The notes below the pieces were generated by a model. That model was not told where the DNA came from. It did no database searches and saw nothing but the letters and a program-made list of their open reading frames with translations. Both the position numbers and the translations under genes were made by a program. 64,000 bases of DNA from Hydractinia symbiolongicarpus. Its lineage: Eukaryota; Cnidaria; Hydrozoa; Anthoathecata; Hydractiniidae. How positions within the stretch are numbered: position 1 is the stretch's first letter; each line of letters starts with the position of its first letter. Shown here piece after piece: positions 35,501 to 48,335 of the stretch. Location of the stretch: contig NC_079881.1 of assembly GCF_029227915.1 (NCBI RefSeq), positions 30,977,501 through 31,041,500 on the forward strand, written 5' to 3'.

Positions 35501-37705
35501 CGCTACCACAGCGCCCAGAGTAATTGCTGAGTTCCTGCAATCACGTCAAATTAAGAGGAATGTTGTTTCTTGGAGTCCAATTGTCTCATTTATCACATTT
35601 ATCAGGTCACAGTTCAAAGTTAGTTCAATTAAGTCCCACGGTCAATCGTTTCATAGTTAAAAGCGATGCAACCTAGTAATATCAGAAAAATAACGCTAAA
35701 TACATGTTGGTACGAATATGTGACCAACCGCTGTAACTCAAACGGAGTGACACCGTTAGAAAGTCAATGAAATGTAGTTTTTGAAACTATCGCTATTTCT
35801 TCAGCGCGCGCTAACGCCTAGGATTGGTCCCACAGTAAAAAATAACTTTTTTTAGCTTAATTCTTAAATGAAGCGCTACCACAGCGCCCAGTGTAATCGC
35901 TGAGTTTCGGCAATCATTTTAAGTTAAGAAGAATGCTATTTCTTGGAGTCCACTTGTCTCACTTATTACATTTATCAGGTCACAGTCCAAACTTAGTTCA
36001 ATTAAGTCCCACTGTCAATGCAACCTCGTAATATCGAAAAAAAATATCGCTAAATACATGTTGGTACGAATATGTGACCCAACCGTTGTAACTCAAACGG
36101 ACTGACACCGTTAGAAGGTCAATGAAATGTAGTTCTTAAAACTGTGGCTATTTCTTCAGCGCGGGATAACGGCTAGGATTGGTCCCGCAGTAAAAAATGA
36201 CTTTTTTATCTTAATTTTTAATTGAAGCGCTACCACAGCGCCCAGTGTAATCGCTGAGTTTCGGCAATCATGTCAAATTAAGAAGAATGTTATTTCTTGG
36301 AGTCCAATTGTCTCATTTATCACATTTATCAGGTCACAGTCCAAATTTAGTTCTATTAAGTCCCGCAGTCAATCGTTTCATTGTTTAAAGCGATGCAACC
36401 TAGTAATATCACAAAAATACCGCTAAATACATGTTGGTACGAGTATGTGACCCAAACGTTGTAACTCAAACGGAATAACAGCGTTAGAAAGTCAATGAAA
36501 TGTAGTTTTTGAAACTGTTGTTACTTCTTCATCGGGCAATAACGGCTAGGATTGGTCCCACAGTAAAAAAATGACTTTTTATCTTAATTCTTAAATGAAG
36601 CGGTACCACTGCGCCCAGTGAAATCGCTGAGTTTCGGCAATCATGTCAAATTAAGAAGAATGTTATTTCTTGGAGTCCAATTGTCTCCTTTATCACAGTT
36701 ATCAGGTCACAGTCCATAGTTAGGTAAATTAAGTTCCACAGTCAATCGCTTCATAGTTAAAAACGGTGCAACATAGTAATATCAGAAAAATATCGCTAAA
36801 CACATGTTGGTACGAATATGTGACCCAACCGTTGTAACTGAAGTGGATTGATACCGCTAGAAAGTCAATGAAATGTAGTTTTTAAAACTGTCGCTATTTA
36901 TTCAGCGCACGATAACGGCTAGGATTGGTCCCACAGTAAAGATTGACTTATTTACCTAAACTTTAAAATGAAGCGCTACCACAGCGCCCTGAGTAATTGC
37001 TGAGTTCCGGCAATCACGTCAAATTAAGAAGAATGTTGTTTCTTGGAGTCCAATTGTCTCATTTATCACATTTATCAGGTCACAGTTCAAAGTTAGTTCA
37101 ATTAAGTCGCACAGTCAATCGTTTCACTGTTAAAAGCGATGCAACCTAATAATATGAGAAAAATATTGCAAAATACATGTTGGTACGAATATGTGACCCA
37201 ACCGTTGTAACTCAAACGGAGGGACACCGTTAGAAAGTCAATGAAATGTAGGTTTTGAAACTATCGCTGTTTCTTCAGCGCGCGCTAACGCCTAGGATTG
37301 GTCCCACAGTAAAAAATGACTTTTTTTAGCTTAATTCCTAAATGAAGCGCTACCACAGCGCCCAGTGCAATCGCTGAGTTTCGGCAATCATTTTAAATTA
37401 AGAAGAATGCTATTTCTTGGAGTTCACTTGTCTCACTTATTCCATTTATCAGGTCACAGTCCAAAGTTAGTTCAATTAAGTCCCACAGTCAATGCAACCT
37501 AGTAATATTAAAAAAATATCGCTAAATACATGTTGGTACGAATATGTGACCCAACCGTTGTAACTCAAACGGACTGACACCGTTAGAAAGTCAATGAAAT
37601 GTAGTTCTTAAAACTGTGGCTATTTCTTCAGCGCGCGATAACGGCTAGGATTGGTCTCGCAGTAAAAAATGACTTTTTTATCTTAATTTTTAATTGAAGC
37701 GCTAC
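32594..37705. repeat. 10-monomer HOR H10, copy 1 (expanded to 14 units, 5112 bp)
   Basis: Units 89-102. The basic order T-A-L-S-G-S-P-Q-M-S is present, but a 1453/1454-bp tetramer expansion sits between S and P, and the total of 5112 bp equals 3658 plus 1454. Markers: P has TTTAGTTCTATTAAG and TCATCGGGC, Q has CATAGTTAGGTAAATT, M has CCCTGAGTAATTG, and the last S has CTTATTCCATTTATC. The first four units are the same T-A-L-S module that ends H9. Confidence 0.86.
33870..36338. repeat. 1453-bp tetramer expansion within H10 copy 1
   Basis: About 33870-34885 repeats as about 35323-36338 at 1453 bp. Both copies share a missing base in GTGACCAACCGCTG (34267 and 35720), TATCGAAAAAAAATATC and GAAGGTCAATG, none of which co-occur elsewhere. 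Unit 95 (34781) is a P/M hybrid and unit 96 (35155) a hybrid of the two S types, marking where the extra segment was joined. Confidence 0.82.
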
Positions 37706-38432
37706 CACAGCGCCCAGTGTAATCGCTGAGTTTCGGCAATCATTTCAAATTAAGAAGAATGCTATTTCTTGGTGTCCACTTTTCTCACTTATAACATTTA
37801 TAAGGTCAAAGTCCAACACCAGTTCAATTTAGTACCACAGTCAATAGTTTCATTGTTAAAAGCGATGCAACCAAGTAATATAAAAAAAAATATAGCTAAA
37901 TACATGTTGGTACGAATATGTGACCCAACCGTTCTAACTTAAACGGACTGACACCGTTAGAATGTCAATGAAATGTAGTTTTTGAAACTGTGGCTATCTC
38001 TTCAGCGCGCGATAACGGCTAGGATTGGCCTGCAGTAAAAAATGACTTTTTTTATCATAATTTTTAATTGAAGCGCTACCACCGCGCCCAGTGTAATCGC
38101 TGAGTTTCGGCAATCATTTCAAATTAAGAAGAACGCTATTTCCTGGAGTCCACTTGTCTCACTTTATACATTTATCAGCTCACAGTGCAAAGTTAGTTCA
38201 ATTAAGTCCCACAGTCAATTCAACCTAGTAATATCAAAAAAAATATCGCTAAATACATGTTGGTACGAATATGTGACCCAACCGTTGTAACTTAACCGGA
38301 CTGACACCGTTAGAAAGTCAATGAAATGTAGTTTTTAAAACTGTGGCTATTTCTTCAGCGCGCGATAACGGCTAGGATTGGTCCCGCAGTAAAAAATGAA
38401 TTTTTTATCTTAATTTTTAATTGAAGCGCTAC
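37706..38432. repeat. Two-unit spacer between H10 copies 1 and 2
   Basis: Unit 103 (37706) is a T/A' hybrid: ATAAGGTCAAAGTCC and CAACACCAG on the left, CCAAGTAATAT and ATAGCTAAATAC on the right. Unit 104 (38080) is a W/S hybrid with the 21-bp deletion. It is a collapsed version of the T-A'-W-S spacer seen at 24.1 and 52.4 kb. Confidence 0.8.
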
Positions 38433-41400
38433 CACATCGCCGAGTTTCGGCAATCATTTCAAATTTAGAAGAATGCTATTTCTTGGAGTCCACTTGTCTC
38501 ACTTATAACATTTATAAGGTCATAGTCCAACACCAGTTCAATTTAGTACCACAGTCAATCGTTTCACTGTTAAAAGCGATGCAACCTAGTATTATCAAAA
38601 AAATATCGCTAAATACATGTTTGTACAAATATGTGACCCAACCGTTGTAACTCAAACAGACTGACACCGTTAAAAAGTCAATGAAATGCAGTTTTTGAAA
38701 CTGTCAATATTTCTTCAGCGCACGATAACGGCTAGGATTGGTCCCACAGTAAAGAATGACTTATTTACCTAAATTTTTAAATGAAGCGCTACCACAGCGC
38801 CCAGTGTAATCGCTGAGTTCCGGCAATCCCGTAAAAATAAGAAGAATGTTATTTCTTGGAGTCCAATTGTCTCATTTATCACATTTATCAGGTCACAGTC
38901 CAAAGTTAGTTCAATTAAGTCCCACAGTCAATCGTTTCATTGTTAAAAGCGATGCAACCTAGTAATATGAGAAAAATATCGCTAAATACATGTTGGTACG
39001 AATATGGGACGCAACCGTTGTAACTGAAGTGGATTGATACCGTTAGAAAGTCAATGAAATGTAGTTTTTGAAACTATCGCTGTTTCTTCAGCGCGCGCTA
39101 ACGCCTAGGATTGGTCCCACAGAAAAAAATGACTTTTTTTAGCTTACTTTTTAAATGAAGCGCTACCACAGCGCCCAGTGTAATCGCTGAGTTCCGGCAA
39201 TCGTGTCAAATTGAGAAGAATGTTATTTCTTGGAGTCCAATTTTCTCATTTATCAAATTTATTAGGTCACAGTCCAAAGTTTGTTTAATTAAGTCCCATA
39301 GTCAATCTTTTCAATGTTAAAAGAGATGCAACCAAGTAATATTAAAAAAAATATCTATAAATACATGTTGGTACGAAGATGTGACCCAACCGTTGTAACT
39401 CAAACGGACTGACACCGTTAGAAAGTCAATGAAATATAGTTTTTGAAACTGTGGCAATTTCTTCAGCGCGCGATAACGGCTAGGATTGGTCCCACAGTAA
39501 GAAATGACTTTTTTATCTTAATTTTTACTGGAAGCGCTACCACAGCGCCCAGTGCAATCGCTGAGTTTCGGCAATCATTTTAAATTAAGAAGAATGCTAT
39601 TTCTTGGAGTCCACTTGTCTCACTTATTACATTTTTCAGGTCACAGTCCAAAGTTAGTTCAATTAAGTCCCACAGTCAATGCAACCTAGTAATATCAGAA
39701 AAATACCGCTAAATACATGTTGGTACGAATATGTGACGCAACCGTTGTAACTGAAGTGGATTGATACCGTTAGAAAGTCAATGAAATGTAGTTTTCGAAA
39801 CTGTCGCTATTTCTTCAGCGCACGATAACGGCTAGGATTGGTCCCACAGTAAATATTGACTTATTTACCTAAACTTTAAAATGAAGCGCTACCACAGCGC
39901 CCAGAGTAATTGGTGAGTTCCTGCAATCACGTCAAATTAAGAGGAATGTTGTTTCTTGGAGTCCAATTGTCTCATTTATCACATTTATCAGGTCACAGTT
40001 CAAAGTTAGTTCAATTAAGTCCCACGGTCAATCGTTTCATAGTTAAAAGCGATGCAACCTAGTAATATCAGAAAAATAACGCTAAATACATGTTGGTACG
40101 AATATGTGACCCAACCGCTGTAACTCAAACGGAGTGACACCGTTAGAAAGTCAATGAAATGTAGTTTTTGAAACTATCGCTATTTCTTCAGCGCGCGCTA
40201 ACGCCTAGGATTGGTCCCACAGTAAAAAATGACTTTTTTTAGCTTAATTCTTAAATGAAGCGCTACCACAGCGGCCAGTGCAATCGCTGAGTTTCGGCAA
40301 TCATTTTAAGTTAAGAAGAATGCTATTTCTTGGAGTCCACTTGTCTCACTTATTACATTTATCAGGTCACAGTCCAAAGTTAGTTCAATTAAGTCCCACT
40401 GTCAATGCAACCTCGTAATATCAAAAAAATATCGCTAAATACATGTTGGTACGAATATGTGACCCAACCGTTGTAACTCAAACGGACTGACACCGTTAGA
40501 AGGTCAATGAAATGTAGTTCTTAAAACTGTGGCTATTTCTTCAGCGCGCGATAACGGCTAGGATTGGTCCCGCAGTAAAAAATGACTTTTTTATCTTAAT
40601 TTTTAATTGAAGCGCTACCACAGCGCCCAGTGTAATCGCTGAGTTTCGGCAATCATGTCAAATTAAGAAGAATGTTATTTCTTGGAGTCCAATTGTCTCC
40701 TTTATCACATTTATCAGGTCACAGTCCAAATTTAGTTCTATTAAGTCCCGCAGTCAATCGTTTCATTGTTTAAAGCGATGCAACCTAGTAATATCACAAA
40801 AATACCGCTAAATACATGTTGGTACGAGTATGTGACACAAACGTTGTAACTCAAATGGAATAACAGCGTTAGAAAGTCAATGAAATGTAGTTTTTGAACC
40901 TGTTGTTATTTCTTCATCGGGCAATAACGGCTAAGATTGGTCCCACAGTAAAAAAATGACTTTTTATCTTAATTCTTAAATGAAGCGGTACCACAGCGCC
41001 CAGTGAAATCGCTGAGTTTCGGCAATCATGTCAAATTAAGAAGAATGTTATTTCTTGGAGTCCAATTGTCTCCTTTATCACAGTTATCAGGTCACAGTCC
41101 ATAGTTAGGTAAATTAAGTTCCACAGTCAATCGCTTCATAAGTAAAAACGATGCAACATAGTAATATCAGAAAAATACCGCTAAACACCTGTTGGTACGA
41201 ATATGTGACCCAACCGTTGTAACTGAAGTGGATTGATACCGCTAGAAAGTCAATGAAATCTAGTTTTTAAAACTGTCGCTATTTATTCAGCGCACGATAA
41301 CGGCTAGGATTGGTCCCACAGTAAAGATTGACTTATTTACCTAAACTTTAAAATGAAGCGCTACCACAGCGCCCTGAGTAATTGCTGAGTTCCGGCAATC

Positions 41401-42090
41401 ACGTCAAATTAAGAAGAATGTTGTTTCTTGGAGTCCAATTGTCTCATTTATCACATTTATCAGGTCACAGTTCAAAGTTAGTTCAATTAAGTCGCACAGT
41501 CAATCGTTTCACTGTTAAAAGCGATGCAACCTAATAATATGAGAAAAATATTGCAAAATACATGTTGGTACGAATATGTGACCCAACCGTTGTAACTCAA
41601 ACGGAGGGACACCGTTAGAAAGTCAATGAAATGTAGTTTTTGAAACTATCGCTGTTTCTTCAGCGCGCGCTAACGCCTAGGATTGGTCCCACAGTAAAAA
41701 ATGACTTTTTTTAACTTAATTCCTAAATGAAGCGCTACCACAGCGCCCAGTGCAATCGCTGAGTTTCGGCAATCATTTTAAATTAAGAAGAATGCTATTT
41801 CTTGGAGTTCACTTGTCTCACTTATTCCATTTATAAGGTCACAGTCCAAAGTTAGTTCAATTAAGTCCCACAGTCAATGCAACCTAGTAATATTAAAAAA
41901 ATATCGCTAAATACATGTTGGTACGAATATGTGACCCAACCGTTGTAACTCAAACGGACTGACACCGTTAGAAAGTCAATGAAATGTAGTTCTTAAAACT
42001 GTGGCTATTTCTTCAGCGCGCGATAACGGCTAGGATTGGTCTCGCAGTAAAAAATGACTTTTTTATCTTAATTTTTAATTGAAGCGCTAC
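38433..42090. repeat. 10-monomer HOR H10, copy 2 (3658 bp)
   Basis: Units 105-114 in the order T-A-L-S-G-S-P-Q-M-S with no expansion. Its length equals that of copy 3 exactly (3658 bp). It matches copy 1 at 5839 bp for the first six units and at 4385 bp for the last four. Decay is visible in the L unit, where AGAGAT pairs with ATCTAT instead of ATCTCT near 39356. Confidence 0.88.
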
Positions 42091-43366
42091 CACCGCGCCC
42101 AGAGCAATCCCTCAGTTTCGGAATCATTTCAAATTAAGAAGAATGCTATTTCTTGGAGTCCACTTGTCTCACTTATTACATTTATCAGGTCACAGTGCAA
42201 AGTTAGTTCAATTAAGTCCCACAGTCAATCCTTTCATTGTTAAAAGCGATGCAACCTAGTAATATCAGAAAAATATCGCTAAACACATGTTGGTACGAAT
42301 AGGTGATGGAACCGTTGTAACTCAAACGGACTGACACCGTTAAAAAGTCAATGAAATGTAGTTTTTGAAACTGTCGCTATTTCTTCAGCGCGCGATAACG
42401 GCTAGGATTGGTCCCGCAGTAAAAAATGACTTTTTTATCTTAATTTTTAATTGAAGCGCTACCACAGCGCCCAGTGCAATCGCTGAGTTTCGGCAATCAT
42501 TTTAAATTAAGAAGAAAGTCAATGAAATGTAGTTTTCAAAGCTGTGGCTATTTTTTCAGCGCGCGATAACGGCTAGGATTGGTCCCGCAGTAAAAAATGA
42601 ATTTTTTATCTTAATTTTTAATTGAAGCGCTACCACATCGTTGAGTTTCGGCAATCATTTCAAATTAAGAAGAATGCTATTTCTTGGAGTCCACTTGTCT
42701 CACTTATAACATTTATAAAGTCAAAGTCCAACACCAGTTCAATTTAGTACCACAGTCAATCGTTTCACTGTTAAAAGCGATGCAACCTAGTATTATGTAA
42801 AAAATATCGCAAAATACATGTTGGTACAAATATGTGACCCAACCGTTGTAACTCAAACAGACTGACACCGTCAAAAAGTCAATGAAATGTAGTTTTTGAA
42901 ACTGTCAATATTTCTTCAGCGCACGATAACGGCTAGGATTGGTCCGACAGTAAAGAATGACTTACTTACCTAAATTTTTAAATGAAGCGCTACCACAGCG
43001 CCCAGTGTAATCGTTGAGTTCCGGCAATCCCGTAAAAATAAGAAGAATGTTATTTCTTGAAGTCCAATTGTCTCATTTATCACATTTATCAGGTCACAGT
43101 CCAAAGTTAGTTCAATTAAGTCCCACAGCCAATCGTTTCATTGTTAAAAGCGATGCAACCTAGTAGTATCAGAAAAATATCGCTAACCACATGTTGGTAC
43201 GAATAGGTGACCCAACCGTTCTAACTCAAACGGACTGACACCCTTAGAAAGTCAATGAAATGTAGTTTTTGAAACTGTGGCTATCTCTTCAGCGCGCATT
43301 AACGGCTAGGATTGGTCCCGCAGTAAAAAATGACTTTTTTATCTTAATTTTTAATTAAAGCGCTAC
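42091..43366. repeat. 1277-bp tetramer with truncated unit, copy 1
   Basis: Units of 372, 171, 360 and 373 bp: W-like (CCCAGAGCAATCCCTCAG, with a one-base loss giving 372), truncated, T, then A with CGTTGAGTTCC. The T and A units carry GTATTATGTAAAAAATATCGC, GTCCGACAG, GACTTACTTACC and GTAGTATCAG, which otherwise I saw mainly in units 4-5 near 1.3-1.6 kb and once near 46.6-46.9 kb. Confidence 0.9.
42463..42633. repeat. Truncated 171-bp monomer (202-bp internal deletion)
   Basis: The unit jumps from TTAAGAAGAA directly to AGTCAATGAAATG, losing the whole middle of the monomer. The lost ends read AAGAAGAATGC on the left and GTTAGAAAGTC on the right, so the junction has an AGAA microhomology typical of end joining or slippage. 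The rest of the unit, including its A-run/T-run dyad and unit ends, is intact. The identical junction is at 43740-43910, so the deletion happened once and was then amplified. Confidence 0.93.
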
Positions 43367-44643
43367 CACCGCGCCCAGTGCAATCGCTGAGTTTCAGCAA
43401 TCATTTCAAATTAAGAAGCATGCTATTTCTTGGAGTCCACTTGTCTCACTTATTACATTTATCAGGTCACAGTGCAAAGTTAGTTCAATTAAGTCCCACA
43501 GTCAATCCTTTCATTGTTAAAAGCGATGCAACCTAGTAATATCAGAAAAATATCGCTAAACACATGTTGGTACGAATAGGTGATGGAACCGTTGTAACTC
43601 AAACGGACTGACACCGTTAAAAAGTCAATGAAATGTAGTTTTTGAAACTGTCGCTATTTCTTCAGCGCGCGATAACGGCTAGGACTGGTCCCGCAGTAAA
43701 AAATGACTTTTTTATCTTAATTTTTAATTGAAGCGCTACCACAGCGCCCAGTGCAATCGCTGAGTTTCGGCAATCATTTTAAATTAAGAAGAAAGTCAAT
43801 GAAATGTAGTTTTCAAAGCTGTGGCTATTTTTTCAGCGCGCGATAACGGCTAGGATTGGTCCCGCAGTAAAAAATGAATTTTTTATCTTAATTTTTAATT
43901 GAAGCGCTACCACATCGCTGAGTTTCGGCAATCATTTCAAATTAAGAAGAATGCTATTTCTTGGAGTCCACTTGTCTCACTTATAACATTTATAAGGTCA
44001 AAGTCCAACACCAGTTCAATTTAGTACCACAGTCAATCGTTTCACTGTTAAAAGCGATGCAACCTAGTATTATGTAAAAAATATCGCAAAATACATGTTG
44101 GTACAAATATGTGACCCAACCGTTGTAACTCAAACAGACTGACACCGTTAAAAAGTCAATGAAATGTAGTTTTTGAAACTGTCAATATTTCTTCAGCGCA
44201 CGATAACGGCTAGGATTGGTCCGACAGTAAAGAATGACTTACTTACCTAAATTTTTAAATGAAGCGTTACCACAGCGCCCAGTGTAATCGTTGAGTTCCG
44301 GCAATCCCGTAAAAATAAGAAGAATGTTATTTCTTGGAGTCCAATTGTCTCATTTATCACATTTATCAGGTCACAGTCCAAAGTTAGTTCAATTAAGTCC
44401 CACAGCCAATCGTTTCATTGTTAAAAGCGATGCAACCTAGTAGTATCAGAAAAATATCGCTAACCACATGTTGGTACGAATAGGTGACCCAACCGTTGTA
44501 ACTCAAACGGACTGACACCCTTAGAAAGTCAATGAAATGTAGTTTTTGAAACTGTGGCTATCTCTTCAGCGCGCAATAACGGCTAGGATTGGTCCCGCAG
44601 TAAAAAATGACTTTTTTATCTTAATTTTTAATTAAAGCGCTAC
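43367..44643. repeat. 1277-bp tetramer with truncated unit, copy 2
   Basis: Units of 373, 171, 360 and 373 bp, corresponding to copy 1 at 1276-1277 bp. Differences are few: CATCGCTGAG versus CATCGTTGAG, and GCGTTACC versus GCGCTACC before the last unit. Both copies share CTAACCACATG and GACACCCTTAG. The pattern begins a third time at 44644 but changes there into the hexamer block. Confidence 0.9.
43740..43910. repeat. Truncated 171-bp monomer, second copy
   Basis: This copy has the same 202-bp deletion junction as 42463-42633, including the private GTTTTCAAAGCTGTGG next to it. It is carried as the second unit of the 1277-bp tetramer. The length equals that of primate alpha satellite by coincidence only; the sequence is unrelated to what I would expect of that family. 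Confidence 0.93.
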
Positions 44644-47600
44644 CACCGCGCCCAGTGCAATCGCTGAGTTTCAGCAATCATTTCAAATTAAGAAGCATGC
44701 TATTTCTTGGAGTCCACTTGTCTCACTTATTACATTTATCAGGTCACAGTGCAAAGTTAGTTCAATTAAGTCCCACAGTCAATCGTTTCATTGTTAAAAG
44801 CGATGCAAGCTAATAATATCAGAAAAATATCGCTAAACACATGTTGGTACGAATATGTGACCCAACCGTTGTAACTCAAACGGACTGACACCGTTAAAAA
44901 GTCAATGAAATGTAGTTTTTGAAACTGTCGGTATTTCTTCAGCGCGCGATAACGGCTAGGATTGGTCCCGCAGTAAGAAATGACTTTTTTATCTTAATTT
45001 TTAATTGAAGCGCTACCACAGCGCCCAGTGCAATTGCTGAGTTTCGACAATCATTTTAAATTAGGAAGAATGCTATTTCTTGGAGTCCACTTGTCTCACT
45101 TATTACATTTATCAGGTCACAGTCCAAAGTTAGTTCAATTAAGTCCCACAGTCAATCGTTTCATTGTTAAAAGCGATGCAAGCTAGTAATATCAGAAAAA
45201 TATCGCTAAACACATGTTGGTACGAATATGTGACTGAACTGTTGTAACTCAAACGGACTGACACCGTTAAAAAGTCAATGAAATGTAGTTTTTGGAACTG
45301 TCGCTATTTCTTCAGCGCGCGATAACGGCTAGGATTGGTCCCGCAGTAAAAAATGACTTTTTTGTCTTAATTTTTAATTGAAGCGCTACCACAGCGCCCA
45401 GTGCAATCGCTGAGTTTCGACCATCATTTTAAATTAAGAAAAATGCTATTTCTTGGAGTCCACTTGTCTCACTTATTACATTTATCAGGTCACAGTCCAA
45501 AGTTAGTTCAATTAAGTCCCACAGTCAATGCAACCTAGTAATATCAAAAAAAATATCGCTAAATACATGTTGGTACGAATATGTGACCCAACCGTTGTAA
45601 CTCAAACGGACTGACACGGTTAGAAATTCAATGAAATGTTGTTTTTAAAACTGTGGTTTTTTCTTCAGCGCGCGATAACGGCTAGGATTGGTCCCGCAGT
45701 AAAAAATGACTTTTTTATCTTAACTTTTAATTGAAGCGCTACCACAGCGCCCAGTGCAATCGCTGAGTTTTGGCAATCATTTTAAATTAAGAAGAATGCT
45801 ATTTCTTGGAGTCTACTTGTCTCACTTATAGCATTTATCAGGTCACAGTCCAAAGTTAGTTCAATTAAGTCCCACAGTCAATCATTTCATTGTTAAAAGC
45901 GATGCAACCTAGTAATATCAAAAAAAATATCGCTAAATACATGTTGGTACGAATATGTGACCCAACCGTTGTAACTCAATCGGACTGACACGGTTAGAAA
46001 TTCAATGAAATGTTGTTTTTAAAACTGTGGTTATTTCTTCAGCGCGCGATAACGGCTAGGATTGGTCCCGCAGTAAAAAATGACTTTTTTATCTTAATTT
46101 TTAATTGAAGCGCTACCACAGCGCCCAGTGTAATCGCTGAGTTTCGGCAATCATTTCAAATTAAGAAGAATGCTATTTCTTGGAGTCCACTTTTCTCACT
46201 TATAACATTTATAAGGTCAAAGTCCAACACCAGTTCAATTTAGTACCACAGTCAATCGTTTCACTGTTAAAAGCGATGCAACTTAGTATTATCAAAAAAA
46301 TAACGCTAAATACATGTTGGTACAAATATGTGACCCAACCGTTGTAACTCAAACAGACTGACACCGTTAAAAAGTCAATGAAATGTAGTTTTTGAAACTG
46401 TCAATATTTCTTCAGCGCACGATAACGGCTAGGATTGGTCCCACAGTAAAGAATGACTTATTTACCTAAATTTTTAAATGAAGCGCTACCACAGCGCCCA
46501 GTGTAATCGCTGAGTTCCGGCAATCCCGTAAAAGTAAGAAGAATGTTATTTCTTGGAGTCCAATTGTCTCATTTATCACATTTATCAGGTCACAGTCCAA
46601 AGTTAGTTCAATTAAGTCCCACAGTCAATCGTTTCATTGTTAAAAGCGATGCAACCTAGTAGTATCAGAAAAATATCGCTAAACACATGTTGGTACGAAC
46701 AGGTGACCCAACCGTTGTAACTCAAACGGACTGACACCGTTAAAAAGTCAATGAAATGTAGTTTTTGAAACTGTCAATATTTCTTCAGCGCACGATAACG
46801 GCTAGGATTGGTCCGACAGTAAAGAATGACTTACTTACCTAAATTTTTAAATGAAGCGCTACCACAGCGCCCAGTGTAATCGTTGAGTTCCGGCAATCCC
46901 GTAAAAATAAGAAGAATGTTATTTCTTGGAGTCCAATTGTCTCATTTATCACATTTATCAGGTCACAGTCCAAAGTTAGTTCAATTAAGTCCCACAGTCA
47001 ATCGTTTCATTGTTAAAAGCGATGCAAGCTAATAATATCAGAAAAATATCGCTAAACACATGTTGGTACGAATATGTGACCCAACCGTTGTAACTCAAAC
47101 GGACTGACACCGTTAAAAAGTCAATCAAATGTAGTTTTTGAAACTGTCGCTATTTCTTCAGCGCGCGATAACGGCTAGGATTGGTCCCGCAGTAAGAAAT
47201 GACTTTTTTATCTTAATTTTTAATTGAAGCGCTACCACAGCGCCCAGTGCAATTGCTGAGTTTCGACAATCATTTTAAATTAAGAAGAATGCTATTTCTT
47301 GGAGTCCACTTGTCTCACTTATTACATTTATCAGGTCACAGTCCAAAGTTAGTTCAATTAAGTCCCACAGTCAATCGTTTCATTGTTAAAAGTGATGCAA
47401 GCTAGTAATATCAGAAAAATATCGCTAAACACATGTTGGTACGAATATGTGACTGAACTGTTGTAACTCAAACGGACTGACACCGTTAAAAAGTCAATGA
47501 AATGTAGTTTTTGAAACTGTCGCTATTTCTTCAGCGCGCGATAACGGCTAGGATTGGTCCCGCAGTAAAAAATGACTTTTTTGTCTTAATTTTGAATTGA

Positions 47601-48335
47601 AGCGCTACCACAGCGCCCAGTGCAATCGCCGAGTTTCGACAATCATTTTAAATTAAGAAAAATGCTATTTCTTGGAGTCCACTTGTCTCACTTATTACAT
47701 TTATCAGGTCACAGTCCAAAGTTAGTTCAATTAAGTCCCACAGTCAATGCAACCTAGTAATATCAAAAAAAATATCGCTAAATACATGTTGGCACGAATA
47801 TGTGACCCAACCGTTGTAACTCAAACGGACTGACACGGTTAGAAATTCAATGAAATGTTGTTTTTAAAACTGTGTTTTTTTCTTCAGCGCGCGATAACGG
47901 CTAGGATTGGTCCCGCAGTAAAAAATGACTTTTTTATCTTAACTTTTAATTGAAGCGCTACCACAGCGCCCAGTGCAATCGCTGAGTTTTGGCAATCATT
48001 TTAAATTAAGAAGAATGCTATTTCTTGGAGTCTACTTGTCTCACTTATAGCATTTATCAGGTCACAGTCCAAAGTTAGTTCAATTAAGTCCCACAGTCAA
48101 TCATTTCATTGTTAAAAGCGATGCAACCTAGTAATATCAAAAAAAATATCGCTAAATACATGTTGGTACGAATATGTGACCCAACCGTTGTAACTCAATC
48201 GGACTGACACGGTTAGAAATTCAATGAAATGTTGTTTTTAAAACTGTGGTTATTTCTTCAGCGCGCGATAACGGCTAGGATTGGTCCCGCAGTAAAAAAT
48301 GACTTTTTTATCTTAATTTTTAATTGAAGCGCTAC
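44644..48335. repeat. 2219-bp hexamer block (one full and one partial copy)
   Basis: About 44754-46174 repeats as about 46973-48393 at 2219 bp (45017/47236, 45390/47609, 45743/47962, 46117/48336). Shared private variants include ATGCAAGCTAATAATATC, GAGTTTCGACAATC, ACTTATAGCATTTATC, GGTTAGAAATTCAATG and GAAATGTTG. The second copy stops where the large segmental duplication begins at about 48.34-48.39 kb, so that event cut into it. Adjacent units 124 and 125 (45017, 45390) are themselves close relatives. No other part of the window carries these variants. Confidence 0.85.

Larger units (their letters stand above)
26399..40919. repeat. Large segmental duplication inside the array, left copy (about 14.5 kb)
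   Basis: Blocks correspond in order to 48340-64000, with the offset changing stepwise as monomers were gained or lost: 21941 bp for 26395-28601, 20862 for 30033-31866, 25625 for 30033-31141 against the second H9 copy, 24523 for 32594-34427, 23069 for 36234-37706, 22355 for 38793-40267 and 23081 for 39893-40619. Private pairs prove common descent: GACGTAACCG (27697, 49638), GGCTATGATTGG (27793, 49733), AATCAATTTAAATTAAG (28625, 50576) and GTGACACAAACG near 40830 and 63911. Confidence 0.87.
32594..48335. repeat. Domain II, middle part: monomer map 32594-48335
   Basis: Unit starts: 32594, 32954, 33328, 33702, 34054, 34427, 34781, 35155, 35507, 35880, 36234, 36607, 36980, 37354, 37706, 38080, 38433, 38793, 39167, 39541, 39893, 40267, 40619, 40992, 41365, 41739, 42091, 42463, 42634, 42994, 43367, 43740, 43911, 44271, 44644, 45017, 45390, 45743, 46117, 46490, 46863, 47236, 47609 and 47962. 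H10 copies 1 and 2 occupy 32594-42090 together with a two-unit spacer. From 42091 the composition changes to a W/T/A-rich block with 171-bp truncated units and then to a 2219-bp hexamer; neither recurs elsewhere in the window. Confidence 0.92.

Noticed and set aside
42463-42633. Alpha-satellite monomer, because of the 171-bp length
   Set aside because: The unit is a 373-bp monomer with a 202-bp deletion, as its two ends match the ends of its neighbours. The length agreement is coincidence.
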